A stretch of DNA of 64,000 nt from contig NW_022985175.1 in the NCBI RefSeq assembly GCF_010093535.1, positions 496,001 through 560,000 on the forward strand. Reading direction: 5' to 3'. A program made the translations under genes and the position numbers. Positions 22,701 to 34,853 of the stretch are shown here, in pieces. The DNA is from Lindgomyces ingoldianus. Lineage: Eukaryota; Ascomycota; Dothideomycetes; Pleosporales; Lindgomycetaceae. The notes under the pieces are model-generated. The model did no database searches. It was not told where the DNA came from and saw only the letters and a program-made list of their open reading frames with translations. Numbering within the stretch: position 1 is the stretch's first letter; every line of letters begins with the position of its first letter.

Positions 22701-24786
22701 CATACCAGAGGGTAATCATAATATAGTAGGAATCAGTTTCGTCTGCTGAAGATTGAGTTTTGAAGAGACCAATCGTTCTGTTCAGGCTGCCATCTGGATC
22801 AAGTACTTGGACCAGGAAATAGACGATCCCTTTAATTCGACCTTTAATGCGACCTAGCTGCTCCTGAGCGATATATCTCATTATAAGTATATCCTCTGCA
22901 TCAAAATCTAAAGGAGGCATACCACCACCATCATCCACTCTGCTGCCACGTTCATATATCTCGTTGCCTTGTTCGTTTCTATCTGTTCTGTTCGACTGGA
23001 GGTTCTCGTTGACTGCCGAGTTGGTCGCAGTGAAGGGTTCAGCAATCTTAGAGAGGAAATGGTAGACTTTAGTGAGGAATCGAATCTTCCAGCTACGGAT
23101 CGTTGTCAGACTGGTAACTCGTCTAGTTTGACCGTATGTAAGGAGGAATATACCCACAACAATGACTTGAAATTGACTTCCGGATGCATGAAGATATTAC
23201 TAATAAGAGCAAAAGGCAATATTGGTTCATCGGTCTCAAACGACCAGATAGGGACCATGTCGACCTGCATGATCTTCTCAAAACAGCGACCGATCAGACT
23301 GACTTCAGGAAGTCGACCGGGAAAATCAGGTCGCAGATATTGCTCGAGGAAGATGGTTTCCCACATGGACCCAGTTTTAAACATAATTTTTGAAGTGTCA
23401 TCGCTCACTTTTGGTGGGCTGGCACCAACATATTCGTAGATATCTTGTGACGATGGGACATTGGGCCAACTTGCCGTAACCCAATGCGACCCTTCGAATA
23501 GACGGAAGGCTGCGATGAAGGTTGCACTTTGCTTTTCGAATAGGCCATTCTTGAAAGACAATCGGTGAAGAGCACTATTCACAAGTTATCTCTCAGGTTG
23601 AAGGTTGGTGTTGGAGGCCAATTTACTTACCGGCATGCAGCTAGTTTTCCACCACCATCTTTTGAATCGCTTGATTCACACCCATTATCCTCTACTGAAT
23701 CTGAGACAACTAGTGGAAGCGGTACGGGCTGTTCTCCAAGAATTCGATACACCACTGCTTCTAATCCGATCCCACTGACCGGGTCTAAATATTGCACGCA
23801 AGTATCTGGGGGAGGTTGAGTCATCCCAGGTGCTAGTTGAGCTGGCACAAGTCGCATTTTTGGAACCCTCTGGCCTCGTTCGCTCTTGCTACTTTCATCC
23901 CTACTCTCTCCCGTCTTGGCACACTCATCTGATGTCATCGGAGTATCGAAGGGTTGGAAAAGTAACGGACCCCCAATCGTTAGGGATCTACACACTTGTT
24001 AACTCCCCTTTCGTTCAGTCAGCGTAGGCACCTACATAAGGCTCTCCTCGGGGAACGAATAACATATATTAGATATTGAATCCGACCAACAGCCTTGCTC
24101 TATGCGCAGAACTTGGTAGAGTATGCCGTCCTTGATGAATGAGAATACCGCGTATGTACCCGTCTCCGAGTCCTCATCAGCAATGTGTTCCTTTTCCCCA
24201 CTTAGGATATTCTCTTTCCCTTGGTTTGAGCTTTGGTTTTCCTGTCTCTCCATTCTTTGATAGAGCTCCTTTCTAGTAGCTAGTTGCTTGCCGAGAAGGG
24301 AATACTCGTTGAATGGCCATCGGTAATTGAAACACCCTCGGTCAAGCATGTTTCCAAGACGGAACATCGATTCTTCTTTAGGGTCGCCGGAATTCCCTTC
24401 GGGTTGGTAAGTGTGTTGGGTTAGTTCAAGCCCAAAAGTGGATGGTCCCCCAACCTTGCGCTGACTTCTAGCAAGTACGGAATACAAAGAAGTTGAAAAT
24501 TTGCCTCGCGCAAATACCAGTCCATGTCGATCAGATGGTGAAGAGAAATGGAGCAGTTCGCCTCCATAATTGCAGCAGCCGGCGTATCCGTTGTTACCAA
24601 AATCAAATGAGGATGCCGGAAGATGAGAGAAGTGAGCGTAGCTTATGTACGCAGTCCCTATAACTGAGATCAGTTCTGGTCTTATCTAAAACATAGTGTA
24701 GAGTCCTTACCCCGAGAGCCTCGGCTGAGCCAATTAAAGGACTGAGAAATGTCCCCTCCAGACCTTGAGCCAGGAGTTCCTGCCAT
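19732..24786 (-). CDS. Very large protein with C-terminal CorA-like membrane domain
   Basis: Eleven exons: 24786-24711, 24663-24036, 23987-23631, 23574-23158, 23110-21427, 21377-21346, 21290-20699, 20644-20477, 20410-20270, 20219-20088 and 20040-19732, giving 1511 residues. The start MAGTPGSRSGGDISQSFNWL leads to a conserved-looking N-terminal block (SHLPASSFDFGNNGYAGCC, then LVFARGKFSTSLYSVLARSQ). The middle 1000 residues match no domain I recognise. The last 200 form a long amphipathic helix (RSEPLERMCQESIDIFES onward), then TM1 (LTYLTIGYLPLGLIAAIFAI, about 1393-1414) and TM2 (GLKWFIGSILVLLAFTSVMA, from 1426): the layout of the CorA Mg2+ channel stalk and pore. The GMN filter at the end of TM1 is missing, so ion transport is doubtful. 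The fourth intron (GTGGGT donor, 23157-23111) is the least certain junction. Confidence 0.75.
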
Positions 24787-26028
24787 AAAATTGGGGCTAG
24801 CCACGAAAACTCTTGGGGTATAGCGCCAATAGAATTAAGTATTTTTAGAAAACGTGAGATGGGCTCTGTCCAAAGATGTGCGCGGGCCCACGTTTTGGTT
24901 CTTATACATGTTGCAGATGCTTGCGTCTGATACCGCCGAAGCCCAACAAGCTAACGGGGGAACGGGGGCACGAGGGCCCATTTTTAGTTTCAACACTTTA
25001 AGAGCTATCGCATAGAAACCACCAGCTCTGGTATTCTCCACATGAGTTCATGTAAGAGTGCCAAATCTGGCGAAGATGGAAACAATTAACCTTCAGCCAG
25101 CCACATGTCAGCGCTTTCTTCGAATCATTATCGCCCTCGCCTACCTCCCCTATCTAATAGCTGGAGTTTGTAATCATAACATTGCTTAGAGTAAGCTAAA
25201 TCTGAATGGGCAGATATATGGTGGCGCGTAGGGAATGCCTATTCGCACCAAATCTGGGGGTGACTGCGTTAATCGGGATTTCAGCTCGCCCGGGAGTAGG
25301 ATTGCCCCGAAGGCGAGATATCTACGACCTATCCAGCAATTACTCTATCAATTATCAAGACAATTTCCATAGCTAAAGGTGCGGAAGGGCTACAGCAGAG
25401 TGAGTATAGGACAATAGAAGATCCCTTTACATGTAAAGTACCCTTATGATGCGCGACAGGCCAAGCTTCAACCCCAGCCTCGTCTCATCAAATCCCAACT
25501 GCACCCCACCCCAGATCGGAGGACCCGAGAGACACATGCCAGGCTCGCGTGAGTAAAACGCCCGGAGAGTCGGGCGAGTAGGGACTCGCATGATAGGCTA
25601 CGCAGGATTTGGAGCCACTTCCTATCGTCCATGAGGGATTGGTTGAGCAATTCGCCAACTTTGCAGAGAATATCATGAGGGACGACAGTCCTTGCGAGTG
25701 TGAGATCGCCGATGACGAATGGCCTTGGTTAGGGTGGGAAGAAGTTGGATGTTAAGAAGACCTAAGGCCTCTTTTCACACTCACCAGTTTTAGCTAGTGT
25801 CATAGGAACATCTTCATATAAAGATTCTTGCAAGCCCGCGAAGGAGAAGGATGTCTAGAGCGCTTGATAGCTTCCCATCTCTGGAATTTTACCTATTCTT
25901 CATCCCATTTTAAGTGATAGAACCAATTGCAATTATACCCATGAATATTATATCGGTAGATGTCTACTTTGCTATCCTGTGGCTATCCCCCCAAACACCT
26001 AGAATTTCATTTTTATTACATTATCCTC
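24787..26028. other. Intergenic region inside the accessory block
   Basis: 1.24 kb upstream of the CorA-like gene and downstream of the DUF7580 gene. ORFs are under 70 codons. No repeat or RNA gene was recognised. Confidence 0.55.
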
Positions 26029-28038
26029 CTAACCTTCCTCAAGGCTTTGGCAGCTTTTGACGATATTCTCAAGAGAGCATACAACATCACTATAGACTGC
26101 ATCCTGCAACTCTTCGCTAGAGAGGTCCGAACCAAACGCAAAATCGCAGTGAATACATTTGCGGATAATCTTTTGATAAGCAAGTCCCAGGGGCTGAGAC
26201 GCATCCGCCAATTCGCGAGCAGTGGTGAGGTCAGAAATCTCACTCCTCTTCCGTAGGCGCCCAATGTCCTTCTTGAAGCCAATCTCCAACAAGGCGATGG
26301 CTAGATGGCCTAAGGACAAATTTCGAACTCTACTATCACCGGTAGCGTTGAAGCGGACAGATGGATATGTCTCAGTGTAAGCCATTGGATCCGGGAGGAA
26401 GCCATTACTGAGCTTATTGGGAATTTGCGTGCTCAAATGTAAAGTTTTTAATTCCTCGAAGGTCTCTTCATCTGCAACCTGTCCTAAGCGTCCGAAGAAA
26501 GCCATATCTTGGAGGCGCCAGTCTTCTCGCAACCATTTGGTGGAATGGAATTTTAGAAACGCCGTGGAAACTTGCAGAGCCAGTTTAAGTTGATGAAATT
26601 TGTCTAAAGTTGTGAGAACTCTTTTAAGTGGAACGGCATCTTTCAAAGTCCGGATAGTTTTGCTTCTTTCTTCATGCCCGGCATCGTAGAAGACTAACTT
26701 AAGCTCAAATTCGTTCTCAAGATAGCCGAGACATGATCCTTTGCTCCCATTGGGTTGTTTAGCCCCAGCTTTGGTAAGATGGTTGCATATGCCTTCAACT
26801 GACTTGTTGAGATCATATGTGGAATAGCACGAGCCTTCATAATGTTGTGATCGTAATGGCGTTGCGTTTCTTTGTTGGCTCTCCTCTAGAGCCTCGTGGG
26901 TCTCTCCATCAGATGTAGAGAAGAATCTAACCCTTTTCTTACTTTTCCCTTGATTATTGCTTGTGGTGAATGCGCAAGGGTTTGGCCGTGGGGCTCCTGG
27001 AAGCCGTGGCAAATCTCCTAGTTCTTGTTGCAGATAACCTGCATTTCCCTGTGCCTTTGGTGGAACCCCAGATTGAGTCATGTGTACACGGACGCATATT
27101 GGCGACTCGTCAACCGTTCTGTGCCACCACAATTAGTTCATCTATGATAGAAGACATGCATGATTTAAGAGAAAGGTTGCGCGCTTACCCTTCCCTCTGA
27201 TGCCTCTCACTGAACAGAATGGTCAAGTGAAGGTTCGCCTCAGAATCGTCCGCAGCATTAACATTTAGTTTCGCTATGTGATTTGTGTGTGTGAAATTTG
27301 CGCAAGTCCAGGTATCTGTCAAAATTGAATGAAGATTTGAGGAAGTTTTCTGAGCAGTAGAAAATATTTGAGGTAGTCTCCTTCGTGTCAGGCATGCCTT
27401 GGAAATCGCTGGTCTCTGTTCACGAAGTTCGCGGATTTGAACACAGAGGGTGTTCAAGCTTGCGAGCCACCTATGCAGTTCGTCAAGCTTCTCCTTATAC
27501 TTCGACTCGTCAATAACAGAGAACTTCAATTTCTGGAATTGAGAAGAAATTCCGTCTTTTTTGATGTGCTATGAGTGAGGCGTTAGCTTCCTTTCGAAGT
27601 TACGTCATCTAAGTTTTTAGAATTTGGACCGACCTGTGAACCTTGCGCTTTGAGCTTGTCCAAGTAGCCTGTCAAACCGTCCGAGACTTCAAACAGCATC
27701 TCTCGGATGACGATGAGGTTGTCCTTCAAGTCGTCACAGATGTCGCCAACATACATTCGTAACCGGCTATCCAAACTCTCGTCTTCCCAAAGTCTATGAA
27801 ACGGGTCTTGAATCATCTCTTCTAGTTGCTGTTCATCGACAACCAGCCGAAGAAGCAGCCGGCATTCGTTGCGAAATAAGACTCCTCCACTGTTAAAACG
27901 AATTCGCAGTCTGCTCAGTCGACCCTCAAATCCATCAAAACTGCGAAAAGTTTCACGGGTTCTCTGAAAAACAGTGACAAGCTCAAGAAGCACAGGAACA
28001 ATCCCAAGAGCCAAGCTTCCAATCTCGAAGCCAGACAT
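26029..28038 (-). CDS. DUF7580 domain protein
   Basis: Three exons, 28038-27634, 27568-27189 and 27118-26029, give 624 residues. The N-terminus MSGFEIGSLALGIVPVLLEL with following helices (to about 135) resembles the helical N-terminal regions of fungal HeLo/SesA-like and NLR-type proteins. Residues 140-350 are linker-like with polar, low-complexity parts. The C-terminal 250 residues carry the DUF7580 pattern: LGHLAIALLEIGFKKDIGRL, then KIIRKCIHCDFAFGSDLSSE and DAVYSDVVCSLENIVKSC, which looks like the remnant of a kinase-like fold (my inference). Intron 1 uses the unusual donor GTCGGT; intron 2 (70 bases) uses GTAAGC. The gene starts 252 bases from the divergent C2H2 gene. Function is unknown; related proteins are often found in variable, possibly incompatibility-related fungal loci. 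Confidence 0.78.
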
Positions 28039-28290
28039 GGTTCATTTTTTGGGAGTTCGTAGTATTGTGTGAAGAAATTTATAATTCTCAATGTGAGTTA
28101 CTCGGATCAGGCCCGATGCTGCCTCGCTCAGCCCCATCACAAGAGCCGCGCTGTCAGCCGACGCGGGTGTCCTCACTCACCGTTTCAATATTTCCACTTG
28201 CGAAAAAGTCTTAAATACAGTCATGGACGAATTTGGAAACATATATTCGTAAGACCACAGCGTCAGGTATACGCTTTTCGCTACTCTCCG
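28039..28290. promoter_or_regulatory. Bidirectional promoter, DUF7580 gene / C2H2 gene
   Basis: 252 bases lie between the two divergent start codons, so shared regulation is plausible. The frame of the zinc-finger gene is open upstream to 28069, but this part shows no conserved features and is treated as leader. Confidence 0.45.
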
Positions 28291-30771
28291 ATGGAGTGTG
28301 CAAAGAAAGACCCGCCGAACCAGCGCAGCCTTACGCCTTCTGAAAGGGCCGATAGATCTGCCGTCATTGAAGCATGGCGAGATAATTTAGATCCCTTAGA
28401 CTATGGCCGTCAGTCTCTTAGACCGAATATCATTGCAGATTTGTTCGGAATATGCGTACGCCTTTTGCGCCTAGCACTTCCTAGTTTGTTGGCTTCGGAG
28501 GTGGGGGATTCACATCGAGACATCAAAGACAACCTCACAGCCTTACATCTCTGGGGGTATGGTCACGAAGTCCTTGACGGGGCTTTAGACTCTGCTTTGC
28601 AAAGATCACAAGAGTTGTATGAATCCACGCTATCGCTCCTTATATCTGTAGCAGAGCTTGTAAAAGGTATTATCCATCATTGCAACTCTGATTTCTTTGT
28701 ACTAAGCTATCTAGGTCTCCTGGAATTTGCGTTTAAAAACCCCCGCGATCGTGAAGAGATCATTGAAGACTCGCAAATTGATGACATCGTACAATCGGCA
28801 CGTACCCTAATCTCTGACCCAGAGGCATGCATGCCTACGTGGGAAGACCCCAGTGACTTAGTAGACAGCCTAAAGAATCAGATAGACTGTCTTGGCCTTC
28901 TCAGCCCTGCCCTTGAATTCCCAGCAATTGAGTATTCCGTTCATGACCAACATCAAGACGAGGAATTCTTGGCCAGTCGTCCTATCCACGAAGCTTACAC
29001 GGAGATCATCAGAACCAAGTTCCCGAGAGCTAACCCTTCTCTCCATGAACGACTTGGAAAGGCTTGTTGGGACAGATACCTCCACATACGACGGCTGCAA
29101 GAAAAGGTGGCCACAAAGCAAACATTGGATCTCATTACTCAAGGAGAAGATGGGATCAAGTCTAGATATGAGGACTCTGGGATTGGTGGCTCATTGGCAA
29201 CTCGACAAGATGGCAACGATAGCACATCCAGCTTCCAAGACTCTGCATTAGGAAGCCTTGCCACCAACGAAATAGCATATGCAGAGACACTATACTCAGC
29301 TCGAGCTATAGCCAGTCATGGCCGCCTTCCACGACTACCCCCGGAAGGGAAACTAGGGCACCCTTTTATGTGCGAGGTATGCTATGAGGCAGTTGCTATT
29401 CAGCGAACGAGAGATTGGAAGTAAGTATGATGACTACCCTCCTGCTACCATCTGACTATTTTCAGACAACATATCTTCAAAGACTTACTCGCTTATTCAT
29501 GTGTTCTCGAGCACTGTCAGACCTCTATAGCCTTATTCGATAGCACCGAAACTTTCACGGCTCATTTAGCCTCTGAGCACTCATTGGGATCACATTGGCA
29601 GAGCTTAGAATGCCCTCTATGTCTTCAACAGACAGGTGATGGTCAAGACATTGTGTCGCTTCACTTGATTCGGCATGCAGAAGAGATCGCTCTATGCGCC
29701 TTACCAACTTCCGCGGAACTAGATGCAGATTCGGACCACACCGAATCTGAAAGTGGAGAAAGTACTGGCCGAGGCGGGGGTGTCTCAGCGGAAACCGAAG
29801 CCCCGAATGACAGAGCCTCTGTTACTTTCTCACTCGACGGCGTCGACAAACTAACCCTTATAAGAAATCCTAAGAGCAGAAAGAGCAGTTCTCAGGCGGT
29901 CAATCTCATTGATTCTTGGTCAGATAAAGGGTCAGCGGGTAATGCTCCTCAAGATTTACTGGAAATATTAAAGACTTCATCAACGACTCTCCCGAGAAGG
30001 CCAGACAAGGCCGAGGAAATACCTAGAACCGCTTCAAAAGGCTCACCCAAAGATGCCTCGTTAGTTGCGTCCCCAAATCTTCACGACAAGACATCGCCAC
30101 CCCCTCTAGGGTCATCTGATCAGAGGCTGCTACGATTACCGACTCCCGAACCAAAACCTCGTAACATAGTGGGTTCGGCTAGTGCTGTGAGTGGCTTAGC
30201 AGATATTGGGTCTCCTAGAACCGGGACTCCTATACCCGCTATTCTCAAGTGTGACCACCCTGGCTGCACCGCTCCGCCATTTCAAACTCAGTACCTTTTA
30301 AAGTAAGTGAAACCCAATGCAACAAGACGGCATTTTCCTCTTAGCATATACTAAATCCTGACTACCACTCTAGTTCACATGTCATCGTTCACGCCCAAAG
30401 CCGACCGCATTACTGCCCAGTAGCTGGTTGCCCACGGGCAGAAGGAGGAAGAGGGTTCAAAAGAAAAAATGAAATGATCCGGCACGGACTTATACATTCC
30501 AGTCCTGGATACATTTGCCCATTCTGCCCAGACAGAGAGCACAAGTACCCTCGGCCAGATAATCTACAAAGGTGAGTAGAAAAGAAATCCGTAAACTACC
30601 TTCATGGAAGCGAGATAGGTACTGACTTCTAACTCAAGGCATGTGCGAGTCCACCACACCGATAAGAGAAGTGATGATCCGCAGTTACGCGAAGTACTAT
30701 CGCAGCGTCCAATTAGTGGCTCCCGGGGAGTGAGACGTCGCGCCAGAGACGTTACTAGGGAGAGTAATTAG
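28291..30771 (+). CDS. C2H2 zinc-finger protein
   Basis: Probable nuclear protein. Exons 28291-29420, 29466-30302, 30374-30571 and 30639-30771 give 765 residues. The N-terminal helical region (to about 240) begins near EAWRDNLDPLDYGRQ and contains NIIADLFGICVRLLRLALP, seen in a recurrent class of Pezizomycotina zinc-finger proteins. The middle has FMCEVCYEAVAIQRTRDWK joined by the first splice to QHIFKDLLAYSCVLEHC, then paired Cys/His motifs (ASEHSLGSHWQSLECPLC). After a Ser/Pro-rich linker a cluster of fingers follows: CDHPGCTAPPFQTQYLLNSH, HYCPVAGCPRAEGGRGFKRK, YICPFCPDREHKYPRPDNLQ and RHVRVHHTD. The tail is basic. Regulator or RNA/DNA binder; no target can be named. It pairs divergently with the DUF7580 gene. 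Confidence 0.8.
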
Positions 30772-31819
30772 AGCCTTCACCCTTCCTACTATTATCGAAA
30801 GACAAAAACTCTTGACAATACATGCTAGATGTCCGTGGCACAAACTTACCCAAGACAGGAGACGTGTGCGCTATTCTTGATTATTGACACTAGTGTGAAA
30901 GCAATCTTCCACTTACGTGATGATCACAATACCACATATCGTAACTGATGAAACCTCAATTTGCTTCCCCTTCACAATTCCAAAACCCAAGCCCTCATTC
31001 TCAAAGACAACACCCACCTTCGCATGTCTATCCGCCTCGCCCGAAAATCTATAGGCCACATAGACAATCATCAGGGCAGTCTACTTCCCATACACGGATA
31101 AATGTATTGAATTATTTTTCCAAAGACTTGGAGCGCTATCCACATAACGATATCGTTGACTATTTTCTTTGCACTTGCCATAGATCTGTAGCTTTATAGT
31201 CTTAGGTAGGCAGCCTAGCATGAATGGCGCAAAGCACAATTCTCAAGAGCTAGAAGTCGGTTGCATCGTTGATATATATTGGTCTTTTAGTGCCAGATCT
31301 GGGGAAGGGGCATGAGGTTGAGCAACGACTGGCTTATGTCTCCGAAGGAACTAAGAGTCTGTAGAAGAGATATATGAATGAGAACTAGGGCTTTATATGG
31401 CTAATCCCAGTCGTGCTGGGAAGGACTCACGTGAGCTGAAATCCCACCCACAGACATTCACGTTCAAACATAAAGCCAGTGAGGGCGCCATTAATCAAGT
31501 TCATGCATATTTCCATTCATTTATCCACTACACCCCATCAAAGGTCTCCATGTCTATACGTTGCCCAGCGTCAAACACTCTTAGTTCTACTCGCGGAGTG
31601 TGAAAAAAGTGGCAAGAGACCCCCCCCAAAGCCATGCATGTGGCCCTTTTAAACCCCAAAACCAAAAAGAAAGCCTGAAACGGCTCCACCCGAAAAACGC
31701 CGCCGAATGCGTGGCAAGGACCAAGGTCGTGAAGTGGTAGATAAGAATCGTAGGTAGACTAAAGAAACGAGGAAAAAGCAAATAGATACTTGATACATCA
31801 TATCAACACATAGGTGTGT
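30772..31819. other. Convergent intergenic region (C2H2 / yapsin)
   Basis: About 1.05 kb between two 3' ends. It holds a 10-base palindrome CTCACGTGAG at 31426-31435 and a C8 run near 31620. No gene recognised. Confidence 0.55.
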
Positions 31820-33376
31820 TTACAAGCCATTAAAGCCCATGAGCAGACCCGCACCCGCTACCACCGCTCCAGCGCCTAACCATGGGTGTGGAGTAGCGAC
31901 TGGCATAGCGGCGCCCGTGGACTGCGCACCTGCACCTGTAGCGCTGATTTGGGGACCGCCGTTCCTTGCACCACCGGTGCCGACGGCGACCGAGGATACG
32001 GCATTGGCGACACCAGAGGCGTCTGGGACGCCATTTGATCCGGATTGTATTTCTTGGATCGAGGTTTTGGTGGCGTTGAAGTTCGTTTGTGCGAGCGCAA
32101 TTTGGTTGTTCTCGAGATCGTAGACTACGTAGGCGGAGCGTAGGAAGGTGTCGCCCAGAACGCAGGTTGAATCTCCTGCGGGACCAATGCCGAGGATGCA
32201 GACGGGCTTCCCTCGCTGGTATCCTGCGACGATGACCAGCTCGTTCATGGGAACTGAGATAGTAACGCCCGAGAAACTGAAATCCAATGACCCGTTCTGG
32301 TCAGCCAAACCGCAGTCAACGAATGCTGCACCCTGTGTCGAGTCGTACTGGGCGCTGAATTGGGAATACAGGGAGCGGACTAGGTTGTCTGGGAGGTACA
32401 TGAGCGAGGATCCGGAGTCGAGCAAGACGGGAACTGTGTCGTTGTTGAAGAGAGAACCCGCCTTGCCGTTCATACCCATGGAAGTCAATGCAATAATAAA
32501 TTCGGCATAGACACCCTGCTCGCGGATGATTGGAAGTTTGCTGAGCTGTCCAGTGTACTTTTCCGTATCGACACCACCAAACAGAATGCTTCCAGTAGAT
32601 GCATCCAGATCGTTCAACCACAAGGAGTAGGCGTTCGTGTTGATGTTGCCATTATCCGCAAGGAGTTGAGGGAGGTTGGGGTACGCCTTCAGTCCAGCGC
32701 GGTTCACCTGGACTTCGTTTATGGTGTATCCAATACCTAAAATACCCTCTGGCGAGCTGGAAACGTATCCAATACCGAATTGCATGCCCTTGATTTCTTG
32801 CCCACCGAAATGTAACGTATCCTTCGCGTAATCTCCTGCCGCTCCTGATCCGTCAACATATGAAATATTGAATGCGCTGTTTACGAACTCGTAGGTCGAT
32901 GAGGAGTTTGCATCGTACGTTCCGGAATCGGCGCACTGGCTCCCACGCGAGCTGCATAGCTGAGAGCTCGCCGCGTTTGCCCACAAGTCGCTACTCCCTG
33001 TATCAATGTGCAGACGGAGCTTCTGCTCCGGTGTCCCTAAACTCGCATTCGCGAAATAGAGGGTCTCTAGGTTGTCGAGCGTTTCCTGGACGGTCTTCTG
33101 CCGTCGTCTTAATCGGTCCCGAGCAACGGGGTTAATGACATGACGGCGCTGAATGTCGAGGTTGAGTACTCTGGGATTCTGGTTCGATCAGTGACTGTAG
33201 AATAAATACAATGAGGTTTTCGGCGTGCGGTGATGGTTGGGGCATGCCTGCGGACTTCATCGGAGGACCAGGATGGCGGGAAAGCCAAGACTCGTACTTA
33301 CTTCTCGCTGGACCAGATTGAAAGCCGCTACCGACGACAATAACTGGGCGGCGAGCGCCAAGGTAGAGGATTTCAT
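31820..33376 (-). CDS. Yapsin-type aspartic protease, GPI-anchored
   Basis: Secreted pepsin-family protease that likely remains on the plasma membrane or wall and processes proteins at basic sites. Exon 1 is 33376-33302, the intron is 33179-33301, and exon 2 is 33178-31820; the product is 477 residues. Exon 1 encodes a signal peptide (MKSSTLALAAQLLSSVAAFN). The propeptide runs NPRVLNLDIQRRHVINPVAR and has an RLRRRQK processing site. The catalytic aspartates are in DTGSSDLW (Asp84) and DSGSSLMYLP (Asp279), both intact. A yapsin-like disulfide loop follows the first (CSSRGSQC). The C-terminus is Ala/Gly/Ser-rich and ends in a hydrophobic stretch (GAGAVVAGAGLLMGFNGL), fitting a GPI signal. Which yapsin orthologue it is cannot be said. 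Confidence 0.93.
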
Positions 33377-34853
33377 GGTAGGTGGGTTGGTGAAGTGTTG
33401 TGGATATTAGGGAGTTAATTGTGAGTATACGCAGCAAGTAAAGTAAGGGTCGCAGATAGGGCTGGAGCGCATGAAGTCAGAGGTGGTGCCAAAATAGGAG
33501 TGAGGCAGGGGGTGTATGAACGTTACGTACCTTTTTCGGTATTCACGAGGGACCCAGGAATTACGTGGCAATGAACGACTTGAGGGAGCCAGCGAGGGGG
33601 TAGGATAAACAAAAGGGAAAGGGAAACAGATGGAAAGGCAGACGCGGGCGTGTGTCACAGGACTTTAAGGACAGAGGCTCTGGAGGCGTTGATGACGCGG
33701 CGATTCCAAAATGACCTTCAGTCCCGGACGCTGTTTCAGCGACTCCGATGACGCCTGGACAGGGACGGATGAAGCGGCAGGTCCGATTCTGACTGAGCGC
33801 CAGCGGGTAGCTGCGCTTTAATAAGACGGCGCGGACCTGTGGGCCTCTCAGCGGTCGCCATCCAACTATCTTCCTTCCTTTTGTGCTCAGCTAGTGATCA
33901 CGGTGGCGGTGCAGGTTCAACCACCTTGGAAACCTTGGAGCCGAGCAGCCCAGGTCATCCGAGCCAGCGGCCAAGCGCCCTGTGAGGATCACTTAAGCCC
34001 TACGTTACGCTGTCTTTTGATGGGACAGTGTTGCTTCTTTCGTGCTCCATCATGCCGAGCTACTTGGGGTCTAGCCTGCGGGTACGCATGGAATGCCAAA
34101 GAAATCGAACGAGGCATGAGAGAGAAAAAGGCTGTTGAACGCCGACTGTCCGGTCACACAAAGAAAGGTGGAAATCAAGATCTGGCGACGGGGAAAACAG
34201 GCCAGCTGATGGCTTGCGCGTCGCAAAGTTAGTCAGGCGTCTGGAGACTCCGACCGCCGTTGTGCTCTCTCCACAGCCACCGAGCTGTCGAAATCGCTAA
34301 TCACAACTTATGGGATTGTTGAAATTCATAGGGCTTGCTGTTACGGCATCTCAGACACTTAGACAAACGCGCACTGCGCGTCTCGTTGCATGAGGCGAGG
34401 TCGAGCAGCTGTTGTTGCCGCAAGGGGGGAGGTGAAACAATGCTGTGACATGTCGAGATAAGAATGGCATCCAGGAACAGGAAGGTCAACCCAGTGCCGA
34501 GACGTGGCTGAAGGGGAACATGTGGCTCGCGTTCGATGTGGCCAGTGGGTTGTGGATGGCCGCGGAGACGAGGATGGAGATCCAAGCGGATTGCGGAATG
34601 AAGGAGGATGATTGAGAGATTCCAGCAATCTCCGATCCTCATATTACCTTCATAGACTGAGAAGAATGAGATTTCTACTTGGTATCACGTGCTTCTGCTG
34701 GCCCCAAATTCTGTCAATAGCTAGTCACCATTCCTTAGTTACGACATTGCGCGCTAATCCAGATGTGGGTAGCGTGAAAGCGTGAAAACGTGAAAGTGCT
34801 TAACGCGTCTCGCGTCAACCCCACGAGAAGTTCAACCTCAACCTCAACCCACC
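33377..34853. other. Divergent intergenic region (yapsin / RFC4)
   Basis: 1.48 kb with both promoters. ORFs of about 110 codons at 33894-34232 (+) and 34301-34642 (-) have no recognisable content. TCACGTG at 34685-34691 lies about 165 bases before RFC4. Confidence 0.55.
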
